This document shows positions 17,603 to 28,370 of a stretch of DNA of 64,000 bases, piece by piece. The translations under genes were made by a program, and so were the position numbers. Under the pieces are notes generated by a model, which was given only the letters and a program-made list of their open reading frames with translations, did not search any database and was not told the DNA's origin. Each line of letters starts with the position of its first letter. Position 1 is the first letter of the stretch. This stretch comes from Marasmius tenuissimus (lineage: Eukaryota; Basidiomycota; Agaricomycetes; Agaricales; Marasmiaceae): assembly GCA_029532415.1 (NCBI GenBank), contig JAQOTA010000050.1, forward strand, positions 4,278,001 through 4,342,000. Reading direction: 5' to 3'.

Positions 17603-18035
17603 AGCGCAGCGCCTCCCCAGGCTCGGCATCATGTATGTTCTTGTGTTTACTTGGAAGTGAACCCGTCCTCTAACGTTCAATGGTGCCAGTCAATCCCTTA
17701 CGGCCGGGAAATTCTACCATGCGACTATCCAGACGTTGAGATGCCTCCGGATCATGTGCGAACTTGGGTTGGTAGCAATAAACGATCACGAGACCGCGCT
17801 CTGAGGCATTGCAACCCCATTCCACCCACTGTAGTTTTCGACCATGAAGTTCAGTGTAGCGGTATAGGTGAGAGGAACCTGCAGCCCGCCGGGCGGCAGA
17901 ATGGATCGTATGTATGGGGGACAATTATATATGTAAATTGTTCCTGTGCCAGTGGTAGAAGTCCATTTACAACAGCTAGATCTGTGATACACCATGAATA
18001 ACCCTTCGATATTCCCTTTTCACAACCATGCCGGC
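17603..18035. other. Convergent 3' intergenic region
   Basis: About 430 bp between convergent stops. It holds 3' UTR-type sequence only; no conserved protein, RNA or repeat was seen. Confidence 0.4.
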
Positions 18036-21000
18036 CTACACTTCGTCATTCGGCTCTTCTCCATATTCAACTGCATGAACCCCACCGAGCCAGAACACCC
18101 TGAAATCCTCAGCCCCCTTTCGGCACCAACAATATAACCCCTGCTCTCTGTGCATCCGACTCTCAAGCTCCTCCGACTCCAGACTACTATAGCCCGAAGC
18201 GTAGCTATCCGTAGAATACGAGCGACTCAGCCCCGCATTGAAACGAGCAGAGTGCATCGCAAACTGAGGTCGATCCCAATGCCCACCCGAGCACAAAAAC
18301 CCAGAGTCACCACCCGTATCTTCCTCAACGTGCATCACCTCGTCTGCACGGGCCTTCCCTTTTCCCTTCCCACCACCGCTCAAGAAAGTGAAGGGCCGTT
18401 CTTGCGCTTCGACTCCCATCTCTCCCAAAGCGATAACCTGCAAGAACGGTGGGGCACTGCTATCGTCCGGAGGTTCACACACCCGGGATGTGACCGAAAG
18501 TGGGGTGTTCTTCCAAGTGATGATGAGATACGGAGGGCACGGCGACAAACTAACAGGCAACGGATACGGCAGGATATGCGTCTTCTTCCCGCGCGTAAGA
18601 AGCATAATCTTCTTAACCTGCGCGCTCGCCGTCTGCATAGGTAAGTCACAAAGAGACGGAGGTAACCATTTCCCCGAGTGGTGTGGAGGTTCAAAGGATG
18701 AAGACAAACGGGACTTGCGATAGCTGGTCGGACTCATCGATTCCCTATGACTAGGTCCGTACGTTGAGCCGTCGTCTTGGAGTTCTAGTTCGCCGACAGC
18801 AGCATCCGCTAATCGAATCCAACCCGACCTCTTGTCGAAGATGACAAAGAGACTGAGCTGCGGTCCGTACGCCCCTCTTGCAGGGCTTAGAACATGCGAC
18901 TGCCGCGATTCACGTACAGTTGCCGTGCTATCCCTTCGATTGGGTGGCTGGTGTCGAGGGCCCACATCAGACATACTTCGTGATACTTCAGTAACAGCTT
19001 GTTGAAAGAAAGTTATGTTTCGTGGTGTGAGAGGCGTGTAGAAATCCTATTGATAGAAATGAGATTGACAAATTGAGATCAAGATTTGAGGGATGAAATC
19101 AACCTTCACAAAGTGAAACGCTCGCTCTCCCTTGGGAGCTTCGTAGAGCAAAATATTCGCCTTGGTTGCAATGGCAAGCATTCGGCCACCACGGCCAGTA
19201 CTTCGGACGTCGCCACTCCATAGCGCGTATGACAACACGGAAAGACTACTGAGCCTGGAACCAGGCGTTGCCAGCGGAACAAAATCGGTTGCCCATCGTA
19301 ACGGAAGGTCGTCGATAACGTCCCACGTCGAGTCAACAGAGTCTGCGTGCTTTGGGGAACACGGACGCTTGCTACCGGAGCCATTGGATACCTGCCCTGT
19401 GCTCGCCGATGGTGACAGGAGAGCTTGGTAGGAAAGGGACTGGTCTTGTGCAGCGTGATTGTTCGGTGATTCGAGCAGCGATTTGAGGCCGCGAGTGATG
19501 CTGCTCGAAGGCCTGTGTTTTTTCGTAGGAGTCTGCTGAGCGTTCCAATTGGACGGCCGACGCATATCGAGCGGTCGTGAACCCTTGTGGGGAGAACGTT
19601 TGTGAGCATACGAAGCGCGGCGTACAAGGAGCGATACCTTACCTTTTGTGATATTGTCCATTTTGCCAGACTCGTCAAGCTGGCGAGGTTGTACATCCGA
19701 AGTACCCTCAAGGACTCGTTATCTTTTCCAGAAGGGGTTCCCGGCTCTGGGCCAACGAGTAGGAGAACAACACCTTGAGGCGTACCCTCTCCAGCATCCT
19801 CAACCTCGAGAAGCGATATTTGGAAGACACTGGTCCAGAAGGTCAGCACAGTTAAGCGACGATAGAGGTTCCAGTTTCAGTACCTGTCTCCGACCCAGAT
19901 TGGAAACGCTTCAGCTTCCTCCGGGCCCTTCAGAGATATTCCTCCGTTCCCTGTCCATTGCCGCGGGAACATATCCAGCACAGAAAGACCTTCGTCATGT
20001 CCAATCAAGATAAGTCTGTCACCAACCAACGGCAGAACACATCGAATAGGTGATTTGGTGTGAGGTAGGAATCGCGATCCAAAGGAATGCATCTTGAGAT
20101 GGGTTGGATGAAGTTGATTACTGACAGGCGGAAGTGGCGGTAATGGTGTTTCAGATGACACTTGTTGCTGAACAAGTGTCTGAGAAGAAGTGTGAGACGA
20201 ATTATCGGACAACGACAAACTACTCGTTTGTATCGTTAAAGCAGCTGGCCCCGGAGTCGGTGGTTGATTCGTGATTATGGGAACGTCAAGTTGGACATTT
20301 CCATCGACGTCAGGAAGATACTGCAAAAATTATGAGAAACCAGGGATATATTGAGAATGACTCAACGCTTACCATTTCATCGTTGCCCCAACCTCTTTGT
20401 CGTCGTCTCTCGCGTTCTTCAGGCGTGATATCATAATACCGTTCTGCAGCACTGCAAATATACGTTCAGTAATATAGTCTAGTCACTCTGAGAACAACTT
20501 ACCGTTTCTCAATCCAGCCTCTCCATCTCCCGAACCTATGGGGAATGGATGAGCACTAGAACAGAATGACATGCACGTATTATTAGCACCTCGAGTTTGG
20601 ACCATTTTGAGCAACTAGATCATCGTATGTGGGTAGGTCGTCTTCACCAGTTCCTATAGCAGCATCCTGCTCGACGTATCCTGACTGTGACATCCACGAA
20701 GATCTCCAGAAAGTGGAAGGGTCGCTATTGCTTGTCGAGGGTCGTTGGAAATTGAGGGAGAGTTACAGAGCCGTCACGTGTAATCTTCTGCACTGCAGTG
20801 GTTACTGCAGAGGCCAGAGCTGCTGCGCGGTACCTCGGATTCCCGCTTGACACAGGTCGACAGTGGTTTCGGCGGTACCGCTTTTAAATCTGACGTTGGC
20901 ATAGATGAACAAGATGAACAAGGAAAGAATCGTTACTTGATGCAACCCGGGATAAAATACGAGTGTTCGTGTGCGGTCGTTTCCATACAGTCGACCCGAA

Positions 21001-21056
21001 AGGTTGTTCCGGATCGACCGTGTGAGATGAGCTTTCAGCGTATCTTGATCTGTCAT
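18036..21056 (-). CDS. CNH-like (citron homology) domain protein
   Basis: The protein starts at 21056 with MTDQDTLKAHL and ends at 18036. Exon 1 is 20937-21056; the next begins at 20880 after an AAAAG acceptor and reads ALASAVTTAVQKITRDGS. Further exons give DLPTYDDLVAQNGPNSR, WRGWIEKRAAERYYDITPEE, then the beta-propeller-like part: GSRFLPHTKSPIRCVLPLVG, GPEEAEAFPIWVGDR, VFQISLLEVED, a Ser-rich insertion, and LSLFVIFDKRSGWIRLADAA. That pattern of short strands with GDR/VFQI resembles the CNH domains that end Rom2-type Rho GEFs and Vps39-like proteins, but no RhoGEF domain is present. CNH domains usually bind small GTPases or tether membranes; the role here is inference. The C-terminal 300 residues are low in recognisable motifs. 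Roughly 750-850 residues; middle exon borders were not all fixed. Confidence 0.7.
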
Positions 21057-21402
21057 AGGCTAACTAGATCGCAGGGGAATCATTCCCCTCTCAAAGAAAG
21101 GCAATCATCAACAGGAACCGTTGGGACAGGTTTGGGTTGCATCGACGCGTGCACTCTAGCTCTTCGTCAATCAAATTTCAGTGACTTTCATAGAGTTACA
21201 CAGAATACGCAGAAGACCAATGTCGACACGGATACCAAAGGCATTGGAACAAACCTACCGGTCTGGCAGACTGAATAAAATTGAAGTATTTTGGCGCCCG
21301 TAGTTCGGAGTTCAAAAAGTTTGTCCCTTGACCAACAACAACCGACACGCTCGCGTTCCTCTCTTTCTTTTACCCACCTCCTTCGATGAAATTGGCCTCT
21401 AT
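21057..21402. promoter_or_regulatory. Divergent promoter, CNH gene / Rai1-DXO-like gene
   Basis: 346 bp between divergent starts. The notable element is the perfect inverted repeat AGGGGAATCATTCCCCT at 21073-21089, which places two AGGGG stress-element-like cores head to head, 17 bp from the CNH start. Confidence 0.5.
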
Positions 21403-22911
21403 ATGATCGCGAAGCCACTTCGGAATGCGCGCAGTTTTGCTTCCGTTTCATCTCTGTCTCCAAGCGCCACCCGAAGATTATCCAGGTCCCAGGCTCTGCC
21501 TCCTCCCATTCTTGAACGACATGATCTCCCAGAAACTGTCCTGAGCCTCAATGACGCGCCATCCTTGCCCGTTCCTCGGCTTGGAATACCCCAACAAATT
21601 GCATGCTACTCTCGTTCATCTGTTCACAAGCACAGACCCAACAGCACGATCTCTCTTCGAAGATTCGTTGAACCAACTTTGGGAACAAATCTAACGGAGG
21701 GAATGGAGTTATTTTTCAATCGACCAAAAGGAATTCTGAAACGCATCGACAAGCCTATGCACCTAGACTCGTTGATGGAGGCATGTGTGCATGAACGGGT
21801 TAGAGTGGGTTTCTTGAAAGCAGACGTTGTAACTACAAAACAGGCTATAGTCAGGTGCGTCTAGCCTATCTCGACCTTTTCCTCGCTCTGAGCTGCCTCC
21901 CTTCTTGTGAACAGTCTTCTACACAGAACAGGGTCATTCAACGTGTCCTTCATCGATGGAAAGTTGTATATTGACCAGTATCCAGCCGATAAACAGTAGG
22001 CCAACCCCTCGGTTGTTGAGCCGTTCCGAACTGATATTCAATCAAGGTGGACTATCAATAAAGATGGCTACATAGGGTGAGAGACAACGTTCCTCTATTG
22101 GATTCATTACTTATGTCAGTGAACAGGAGATACGGGTTCGAACTGGCTTGTACGGCGCGCCACCATCCAATGACGAGCGAATTACATCGTCACCAGGCTC
22201 CCCATGGACTCAACGGCTGGTACAGCGTGGTATACAACTACATCGGGGGATTTAATCTTCTCATTGCCGGAGACATTCCCTGCGTCAAAGGTGAGAGCAC
22301 GCGCTGCGTTCTTCGAATAGCGCAACTTACCACGCTCATTAACAGCACCTTATACAGCGGAGCCTGCTAATTTCGTCGAACTGAAATGCAGAAAACTCGG
22401 ATCCAATATAGAGTGAGAGAGGTCTTCTTTATCGGCTTCCGAGCCCTCATCACCTTGTTGTGCCTCCAGGAAGGATTTGAAGGACTGGTACTTCCGCGCC
22501 CATGTCATGGGGTCTTCCGGCGTGTTCGTTGGATACCGAGACGAAGAACATGTGTTACGCCAAGCAGAGTTTATACCTACGAACGAAATTCTCGGAAGGC
22601 TCGAGCCGTCGTGGAATCCGGAAGAAAACATCAACAGATTCTTCCAGGTGCTGTATGTTCTCCGGCTGCACTGTCAGCAGGTTATGGATCAGCGAGAGCT
22701 ACGGAATGATAATGGAAGACAGGGCGTCACATGGAATATAAGGTTTCAAAAAGGTAGACTTTGTATTCGGGAACTCCCAGAAAATGAGGCGGGGAAATTG
22801 AATGCGACGAAGGCGCTGCCTCAGACCCTACGTCAACGTGTTGGCGTCCTCCCCCGACTCTTGGTCGAAAACATGCGAAAATATGTCAAGACGAAAGCAC
22901 TAGAGCCTTAA
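21403..22911 (+). CDS. Rai1/DXO-family decapping nuclease homologue with altered metal-site motif
   Basis: Rai1/DXO proteins remove incomplete or NAD caps from RNA 5' ends and partner with the Rat1 exonuclease in the nucleus. Exons 21403-21854, 21915-21995, 22047-22076, 22127-22290, 22346-22412 and 22470-22911 join in frame to 411 residues. Matching blocks in order: PRLGIPQQIACYSR, LRRFVEPTLGTNLTEGMELF, FLKADVVTTKQAIV, RYGFELACT (E193), LLIAGDIPCV, FVELKCRK (E254, K256) and WYFRAHVMGSSGVFVGYRDE. In catalytic members the fifth block reads G-E-V-D-C, whose E and D bind the metal; here it is G-D-I-P-C (D237, P239). Exon 3 is only 30 nt. The protein may be catalytically weak or a regulatory paralogue; that is inference. 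Confidence 0.8.
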
Positions 22912-23139
22912 AGTAATTCAGTATTAATCAGTACAACTGTACATCACGGATTGAACATGGGATAAAACACTTGATAACAAAAGGCTGTGGGAGATGAGAT
23001 CTCCTACTACAGTACTAGTGCTTCTTGAGCGCCTTTCATGTCCGATGCAAATAATTACCTACCGGAGTTTTCCCACTCGTGTAGGCCCTGCCATTCTTAC
23101 CCGCTTCCGCCCCTGCGGTCAGCATTCAACCTGACGGCG

Positions 23140-24677
23140 ATGTCCCTTTACAACGAGAGCCTCAATGGCTCGCTGGAGGATCCCTCACCAGCCTACGACG
23201 ACGTTGCGAGTGTAACGAGGAGGTACGAGGCATCAACGGATCGATTCTAGTTCAAAACACGGCTAATCGTGCTCATCGGTTTTTGTAGTAATACTACCGC
23301 ATCGAGCAGCTCGGCGGGAAGTAGCATAAGATGGCAGATACTGGAGGACCCCGTAAAGTGAGCTTCAAGCTCATCCTTTGGGTAGAACAAACCAATCTCA
23401 TTGCCCAGCACTGGCAGGCACATTCACACAACACCATCGCGCCGCCCTCCACCCTCAACAGGACCGCGTACACGGATGGAGCGGTATCAATACACCTACT
23501 GCCTCATTGCAGGCGCTGCGCCTTTGCAGTTCGTCATCTCGTGCGTAATGGAACTCGTCGATGGCACCAGATTTACTTGAACTTTGTTCTTTTTCCAGAG
23601 TTGAGCCACTTCATGGGAAGGCCATGCCCGGAAAATACACATTTAGATTATCATTGAAAATCGACAAAACAGAGCGCCCTCTCGACGAACCCGTATCCCT
23701 GAACCTCTCCGTTGACCCCCGAAAGCTGCAGTTCGTCGTTTTGTGAGTGTGCTCAGTGCGGTCTAGTTCCTGTTCCTATCAGTTGTTCCTGACCGGTACG
23801 GTGTTATAGCATCTTTCCAGGAAAGTCAAGTCTACCCGTTGGCTGCTTATGGTCTTATCGAGTATGGCTGCGAGTCAACGGGGTTGACCATCGGCTGTTC
23901 GGGGACGACGAGCTGTGGGTCGGAAAGGATCCTGACTTCAGTTCACTGACGGATGCCTCGTATGCACGACTCAAGTCCGTCGGATCCAACACACAGTTGT
24001 ACGATGCGGTGGTTGGAGGCGCCCGGGTGCAATTTATTGTCAGGTAAGAATCTATCAACCGAAACTCCCGCCCATGCCTGCACGACTGGGCCGTCCCCCC
24101 GCCGATGCGCCTCCTCGATTATGCTCGGGGAACATGCGCTCAATATCCTCTTTACATTTTCGCTGACTCCCGGTGACACACAGGTGGCAACATATTGGGG
24201 AGGGGCTGTACAAATTTTGCTTGGACTACGAAGCGTCTGGGGTGGGCGGTCCTCTCATTGAGGACTTTCGTCTCATCATTCAAGGCGATCCCCGTGCCAC
24301 AACATTCCTCATATAGTTGAGTGCGCTCGACATGTGTCTGCGGTCAGACTCACTCACCAGTCTTCAACCGTTCTACCTGTAGTACCGTTCCTATGAACTC
24401 AATACCGGCCGGCGCATCGCATCGACTGCGTGTTTGGCTCAAAACATTCCTCCCTCCTACACCCGACTCTACCTCAGAATCATACCCTTTCAATGACTCA
24501 TATATCTACCAGCGGATATTTAAATCGGACACCCTCAAGCTCGGATCATGCCTCGACTTCAATTCCGTAGGGTCCAAGATGGTTATGGGCTACGCAGCAG
24601 GCCCACCGAAAACCTTCAGTGTTTCTCAGCAGCGGGATTTAAGATATGATACAAAATCTACGGTGAACATTGGATGA
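23140..24677 (+). CDS. Orphan fungal protein, function unknown
   Basis: Seven exons (23140-23222, 23289-23352, 23461-23540, 23599-23742, 23810-24043, 24184-24315, 24383-24677) join in frame to 343 residues; an in-frame ATG at 23038 would add 34. I do not recognise the family. The N-terminus is Ser-rich with PSPAYDDV. The body alternates beta-strand-like hydrophobic and polar stretches: MERYQYTYCLIAGAAPLQFV, KAMPGKYTFRLSLKID, LWVGKDPDFSSLTDASYARL, VRWQHIGEGLYKFCLDYE and EDFRLIIQGDPRATTF. No signal peptide or membrane helix was seen. The unbroken frame through six introns argues for a real, constrained gene. Its last intron and last exon are partly repeated as a broken copy at 27155-27348. The last intron has a weak donor (GTTGAG). 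Confidence 0.65.
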
Positions 24678-25715
24678 TACTTTATTTATGTAACTTATGC
24701 ATACTACGACGGATATCTCACACTCCCTTACGCATAATTATTGTATATTATAGCGAATGACTGCAGGATTGCACGTTAGATAGTTTCCACTACATACTGT
24801 ACAAACGATCATATATGTATCCTTTATGGGCCGCTGTTCGTTTCGGGAATAAAAAGGGCGTCACTTTTATCACTTTCATGAATGATGAATCGATCACACT
24901 TTGATACATGAGAATAGCACGATCAGAGTACCCTTGCTGCCCCGAGCATTATTCCCAGCACGACTACGCCCAGTTCTTTGATATTCATATTCAAATTTAA
25001 AACGCCATTGTTGTTGTTACCGCTCGTCTGCGCCGGGGGGCTCTGCGCAGGGGAGGAAGGACTCGTTGGATTCTGGGGTGCTGTCTGCGAAGCGGTCGTC
25101 TGCGAAGGAGAGATTGACGGAGGCTGAACGGTGGATGGGTTGAAAGACGAAGACGACCTGTTGTTGTCTTGTCCAGGGAGCGTAACTCGAGGAACATCAA
25201 TACCCTTAGCAGCGCAACTGCCTATGAATTCTGTTCACGACGAGGCTACACAGTGAGTCTGTGAAGAGAGACGCGAGTTCAGAAAAAGACAAACGGTCAA
25301 TTGATCCCTGAGGTTGTGAGTAATCTTGGATACCCTGAGTGGTCCCGATGCAAAGAAAGCAGTCTCGAAGGTTCGTGACGAACTGCTCTGTGCAGCATTG
25401 GCTCGTTGGGCAGTTTCTCTGATGAGAATGGTTTGATGCAGTCAGACTCAGAGGGGGTAGAGATATTCTCGTATTTTGCACTCACCTGAGTGAGTAGGGG
25501 CGTTACCGGCGAGCAAGCGTCCTGACACTGCTGAGGAATGTTCACCTGGCGACCATATAACGTCGCCGAGGGACTGCAGAGGGCAACATTAGTGAGGTAG
25601 GCAAGAGCCAATGTGGACAGGAATAGACGCATGCCGAGGTGTGGGTGGAAGGTGAGGAGCAGAGGAGCTGGGAGAAAGAAGGAATCCCTGGTCCTGACAA
25701 TCCGATTTGCCATTT
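24044..25715. repeat. Segmental duplication, source copy
   Basis: This block, from the GTAAGAATCT donor of the orphan gene to just upstream of the GPI gene start, reappears about 2.65 kb downstream. Long identical runs are seen, for example in the 3' intergenic part 24660-24790 versus 27330-27455 and throughout the GPI gene. About 400 bp (24180-24570) are missing from the second copy. Confidence 0.85.
24923..25632 (-). CDS. Secreted GPI-anchored cysteine-rich protein, copy 1
   Basis: Three exons (25486-25632, 25295-25418, 24923-25230, minus strand) give 192 residues. A signal peptide (MRLFLSTLALAYLTNVALC) is followed by a compact domain with eight cysteines: QC, DAC, NC, QCC, DC, LC and SC, in the order C-x3-C ... 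C-x5-CC ... C-x2-C ... C. A Ser/Thr/Pro-rich linker then leads to an Asn/Gly patch and a hydrophobic C-terminus (ELGVVVLGIMLGAARVL), the layout of a GPI-anchored cell-wall protein. The spacing fits neither hydrophobins nor CFEM domains; it resembles a common unnamed basidiomycete family of small secreted proteins (from memory). Start at 25632 was chosen because it gives a clean signal peptide. It has a close tandem copy at 27597-28288. Role unknown. Confidence 0.75.
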
Positions 25716-25727
25716 ACAGCTGTCCCA

Positions 25728-26680
25728 ATACGGCCACCTCAATATTTTTAGCAGCTTCTGCAATCTTTATGCGGTTAGCGGTTTTCTGTAGGGACAAACA
25801 AAATATGACCGTACTTGGTATGGTTTACATAGCTGGGCTCACCAGCACCCACAAGTCTAGGCCTGTAGCCGACCCGTCAGTGACGATCGCAAGCTACACA
25901 CATGCTTGCTATCGTCAGTAGGGATATTACTTCAGGTCTACACTGTACAGCATGCTCGACACATATCATACCAGTGAGCTCAGGATCTCAGACAGAGGCA
26001 GGCGTCCGCCCGTACCGTTCGAGAGATGCGCCTATGGTGACAAAAGGAAACGTCGCTTTGAAGATGCTCGGGAGTCGCGTGTTGAAAGGATTTTGGAGGT
26101 GAACTAGATCAAAAGTGAGTAGGCATCGTGTGGTGAGACCTACTGGGCAATGAGGAAGGCGTGAGGGTACTGATACTACTAGTGGTTTACGACGAGACCA
26201 AATTCCAAAGCAATAACGGGTGCATGGACTTGCGATATGCACCAGAAATGATACAACGGCCTCACCGGTGCCAATAGTTCCCTGTTCGTCTATGCGCGCA
26301 GCGATTGAGGCAAGATTGCGGTTGTCGAGGCGCTTTTTGCAGCCAAAGGACTTGAAAGATAAGTCAATCACACGTAAGCGGGAAGTAGAGCAAGAGAGAT
26401 GGAAAAAACGGTGAGGATGTGGGAGGGAAACCCGATTATAGGGACGCTGATTCACGGCTCGTAGTCAAACCCCAAGTCTCTCAAAGTCCAACAATATCGT
26501 GCCTTTGTGAATTCAACACCTTTTCCCCCCTGTGAGTAAATAATTATAGGTCAGAGCCCTAGAGAAACTCACCGTTGTAGTACACCCTGTGGTCCAGACT
26601 CCAGATATCATTTGGGACGTGGGTTTTTCCTGGCGCGTTGTTTCGCTGTCCCCTCTCGGGCTCGCGATTTTCCTATCTGT
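25728..26680 (-). CDS. Possible multi-exon gene, unresolved
   Basis: Minus-strand pieces look coding but I could not join them fully. Candidate pieces: an ATG exon near 26610 reading MISGVWTTG; an exon from about 26525 reading FTKARYCWTLRDLGFDYE after a clean TTTACTCACAG acceptor; one at about 26349-26260 reading CKKRLDNRNLASIAARIDEQ; a short one near 25890-25840 reading LAIVTDGSATGLDLWVL; and a last one ending at 25728 reading KTANRIKIAEAAKNIEVAVL, which follows in phase. Good splice signals and protein-like composition suggest an intact or recently decayed gene. I do not recognise the family. Its stop lies about 95 bp before the start of GPI copy 1 on the same strand. Confidence 0.3.
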
Positions 26681-27115
26681 TTAGGATCCGCGATATGCTA
26701 TTAACCCTGTGGCCAGACAGGTCAAGTCCCGGAGAAGAAGAATAGGCGATACGACCAGTTTGGCCTAATATTGAAATCTTGAGACACGATCAAAGCAGAC
26801 TGCGGGCCAAAGCAATACTAGATGTGGGTAGTATAGCATTGATAGCATTCTCTACGTACCCTTCCAGTCGAGAGACGTAGAGAGCACGGGTGGGAACGTG
26901 CAATGATGAGGATGGGCAAAACGGGCTCAGGCTGGTCGACTCTCGGTCGACTCCGAGCGGCGAAAGGTCACGTAAATGACCATCTCTCCGCGTTCTGAAT
27001 CTGATAGCCGAATCGCGCAACTAGCTCCCTCCCGTTGGGGAAGGCAAGGTGCTGAGAATCTTGTTTACATAGTATTCGTACTTCCCGGCTGAAGGGAGAG
27101 GAGGCATCATGCATC

Positions 27116-27138
27116 CCAGATTTGTGATTCAAATCTGG
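27116..27138. repeat. Perfect 9-bp inverted repeat with 5-nt loop
   Basis: CCAGATTTG (27116-27124) and CAAATCTGG (27130-27138) flank TGATT. It lies 17 bp before the duplicated block starts and is followed by TTGTCC then CTAAT. Confidence 0.75.
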
Positions 27139-27154
27139 TTGTCCCTAATGGCCG

Positions 27155-27348
27155 TGGTAAGAATCTCTTGGCCAAGACTCCCGCCCATGCCTGCACGACT
27201 GGGCCGATACCCGTCGGCTCCCTCGTGCTTGGGGAGCCTGCGCTCAATATCCATAGGGTTCACGATGGTTATATGCTACGCACTAGGCCCACAGAAACGG
27301 TCTCCCAGCATTGGGATTCACACAAATTCTACGGTGAACATTGGATGA
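27155..27348 (+). pseudogene. Truncated remnant of the orphan gene's 3' end
   Basis: The remnant begins inside what is intron 5 of the intact gene (24044-24183) and then jumps to the last ~100 bases of its coding sequence; the tail still reads STVNIG before a stop, as in the parent. The segment between, including one full exon, is deleted. It has no usable start and cannot encode the parent protein. Confidence 0.75.
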
Positions 27349-27558
27349 TACTCAATTTATGTAACTCGTGCATACTACGACGGATATCTCACACTCCCTC
27401 AGGCGTAGTATTGTATATTATAGCGAATGACTGCAGGATTGCACGTCAGATGGTTTTCACTACATGCTGTATAAACGATCATAACTGTTATGTATTCTTC
27501 ATAAGCTACTGTTCGTTTCGGGAATAAAAAAAAGGCGTCACTTTCATCACCTTCATGA

Positions 27559-27578
27559 ACCAACCGCGTTTGGTTGGT
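27559..27578. terminator. Hairpin between convergent 3' ends, copy 2 only
   Basis: ACCAACC (27559-27565) and GGTTGGT (27572-27578) form a 7-bp stem with loop GCGTTT. It sits just after the stop codon of GPI copy 2 and has no counterpart in copy 1. Calling it a 3'-end signal is inference. Confidence 0.35.
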
Positions 27579-27596
27579 TACACGAGCATAGCACGT

Positions 27597-28288
27597 TCAA
27601 AGCACCCTTGCTGCCCCGAGCATTATTCCCAGCACGACTACGCCCAGTCCTTTGATGTTCGTGTTCAATCCTGAAACGCCATTGTTGTTATTACCGCTCG
27701 TCTGCGCCGGGCTCTGCGCAGGGGAAGATGGACTCGTTGGAGTCTGGGGTGTTGTCTGCGAAGGAGAGGTTGATGGAGGCTGAACGGTGGATGGGTTGAA
27801 AGACGAAGACGACCTGTTGTTGTCTTGTCCAGGGAGCGTGACTCGAGGAACATCAATGCCCTGAGCAGCGCAACTGCCTATGAATTCTGTTCACGACGGG
27901 ACCATACGGTGAGTTTGTGAAAAGAGACGCGAGTTCAGAAAAAGACAAACGGTCAATCGATCCCTGAGGTTGTGAGTAATCTTGGATACCCTGAGTGGAT
28001 CCGATGCAAAGAAGGCAGTCTCGAAGGTCCGTGACGAATTTCTCCGTGCAACATTGCTCCGGTGTGCAGTTCCTCTGATGAAAACGGTTTGATGCAGTCA
28101 GACTCAGAGGGGGTAGAGATATTCTCGTATTTTGCACTCACCTGAGTGAGTAGGGGCGTTACCGGCGAGCAAGTGTCCTGACACTGCTGAGGAATGTTCA
28201 CCTGGCGACCGTATAACGTCGCCGAGGGGCTGCAGATGGCGACATTGGTAAGGGAGGCAAGAGCCAATGTAGACAGGAATAGACGCAT
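27597..28288 (-). CDS. Secreted GPI-anchored cysteine-rich protein, copy 2
   Basis: Exons 28142-28288, 27951-28074 and 27597-27886 (minus strand) give 186 residues; exons 1 and 2 are exactly as long as those of copy 1. The signal peptide, all eight cysteines and the hydrophobic GPI-type tail are kept. Differences concentrate in the Ser/Thr/Pro linker, where two in-frame deletions shorten it by six residues, and in surface residues of the cysteine domain (NCTPEQCC against NCPTSQCC). No stop or frameshift is present, so both copies look functional. The preserved frame despite indels suggests selection on the protein. Confidence 0.75.
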
Positions 28289-28370
28289 GCCGAGGTGTGG
28301 GTGGAAGGCGAGGAGCAGAGGAGCTGAGAGAAAGAAGGAATCCCCGTGGTCCTTTAATACAAACGGCCAT

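Larger units (their letters stand above)
27155..28366. repeat. Segmental duplication, second copy
   Basis: Homologous to 24044-25715 apart from an internal deletion. It starts at a GTAAGAATCT identical to the orphan gene's intron donor and ends near 28366, where similarity upstream of the GPI start stops. Confidence 0.85.
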
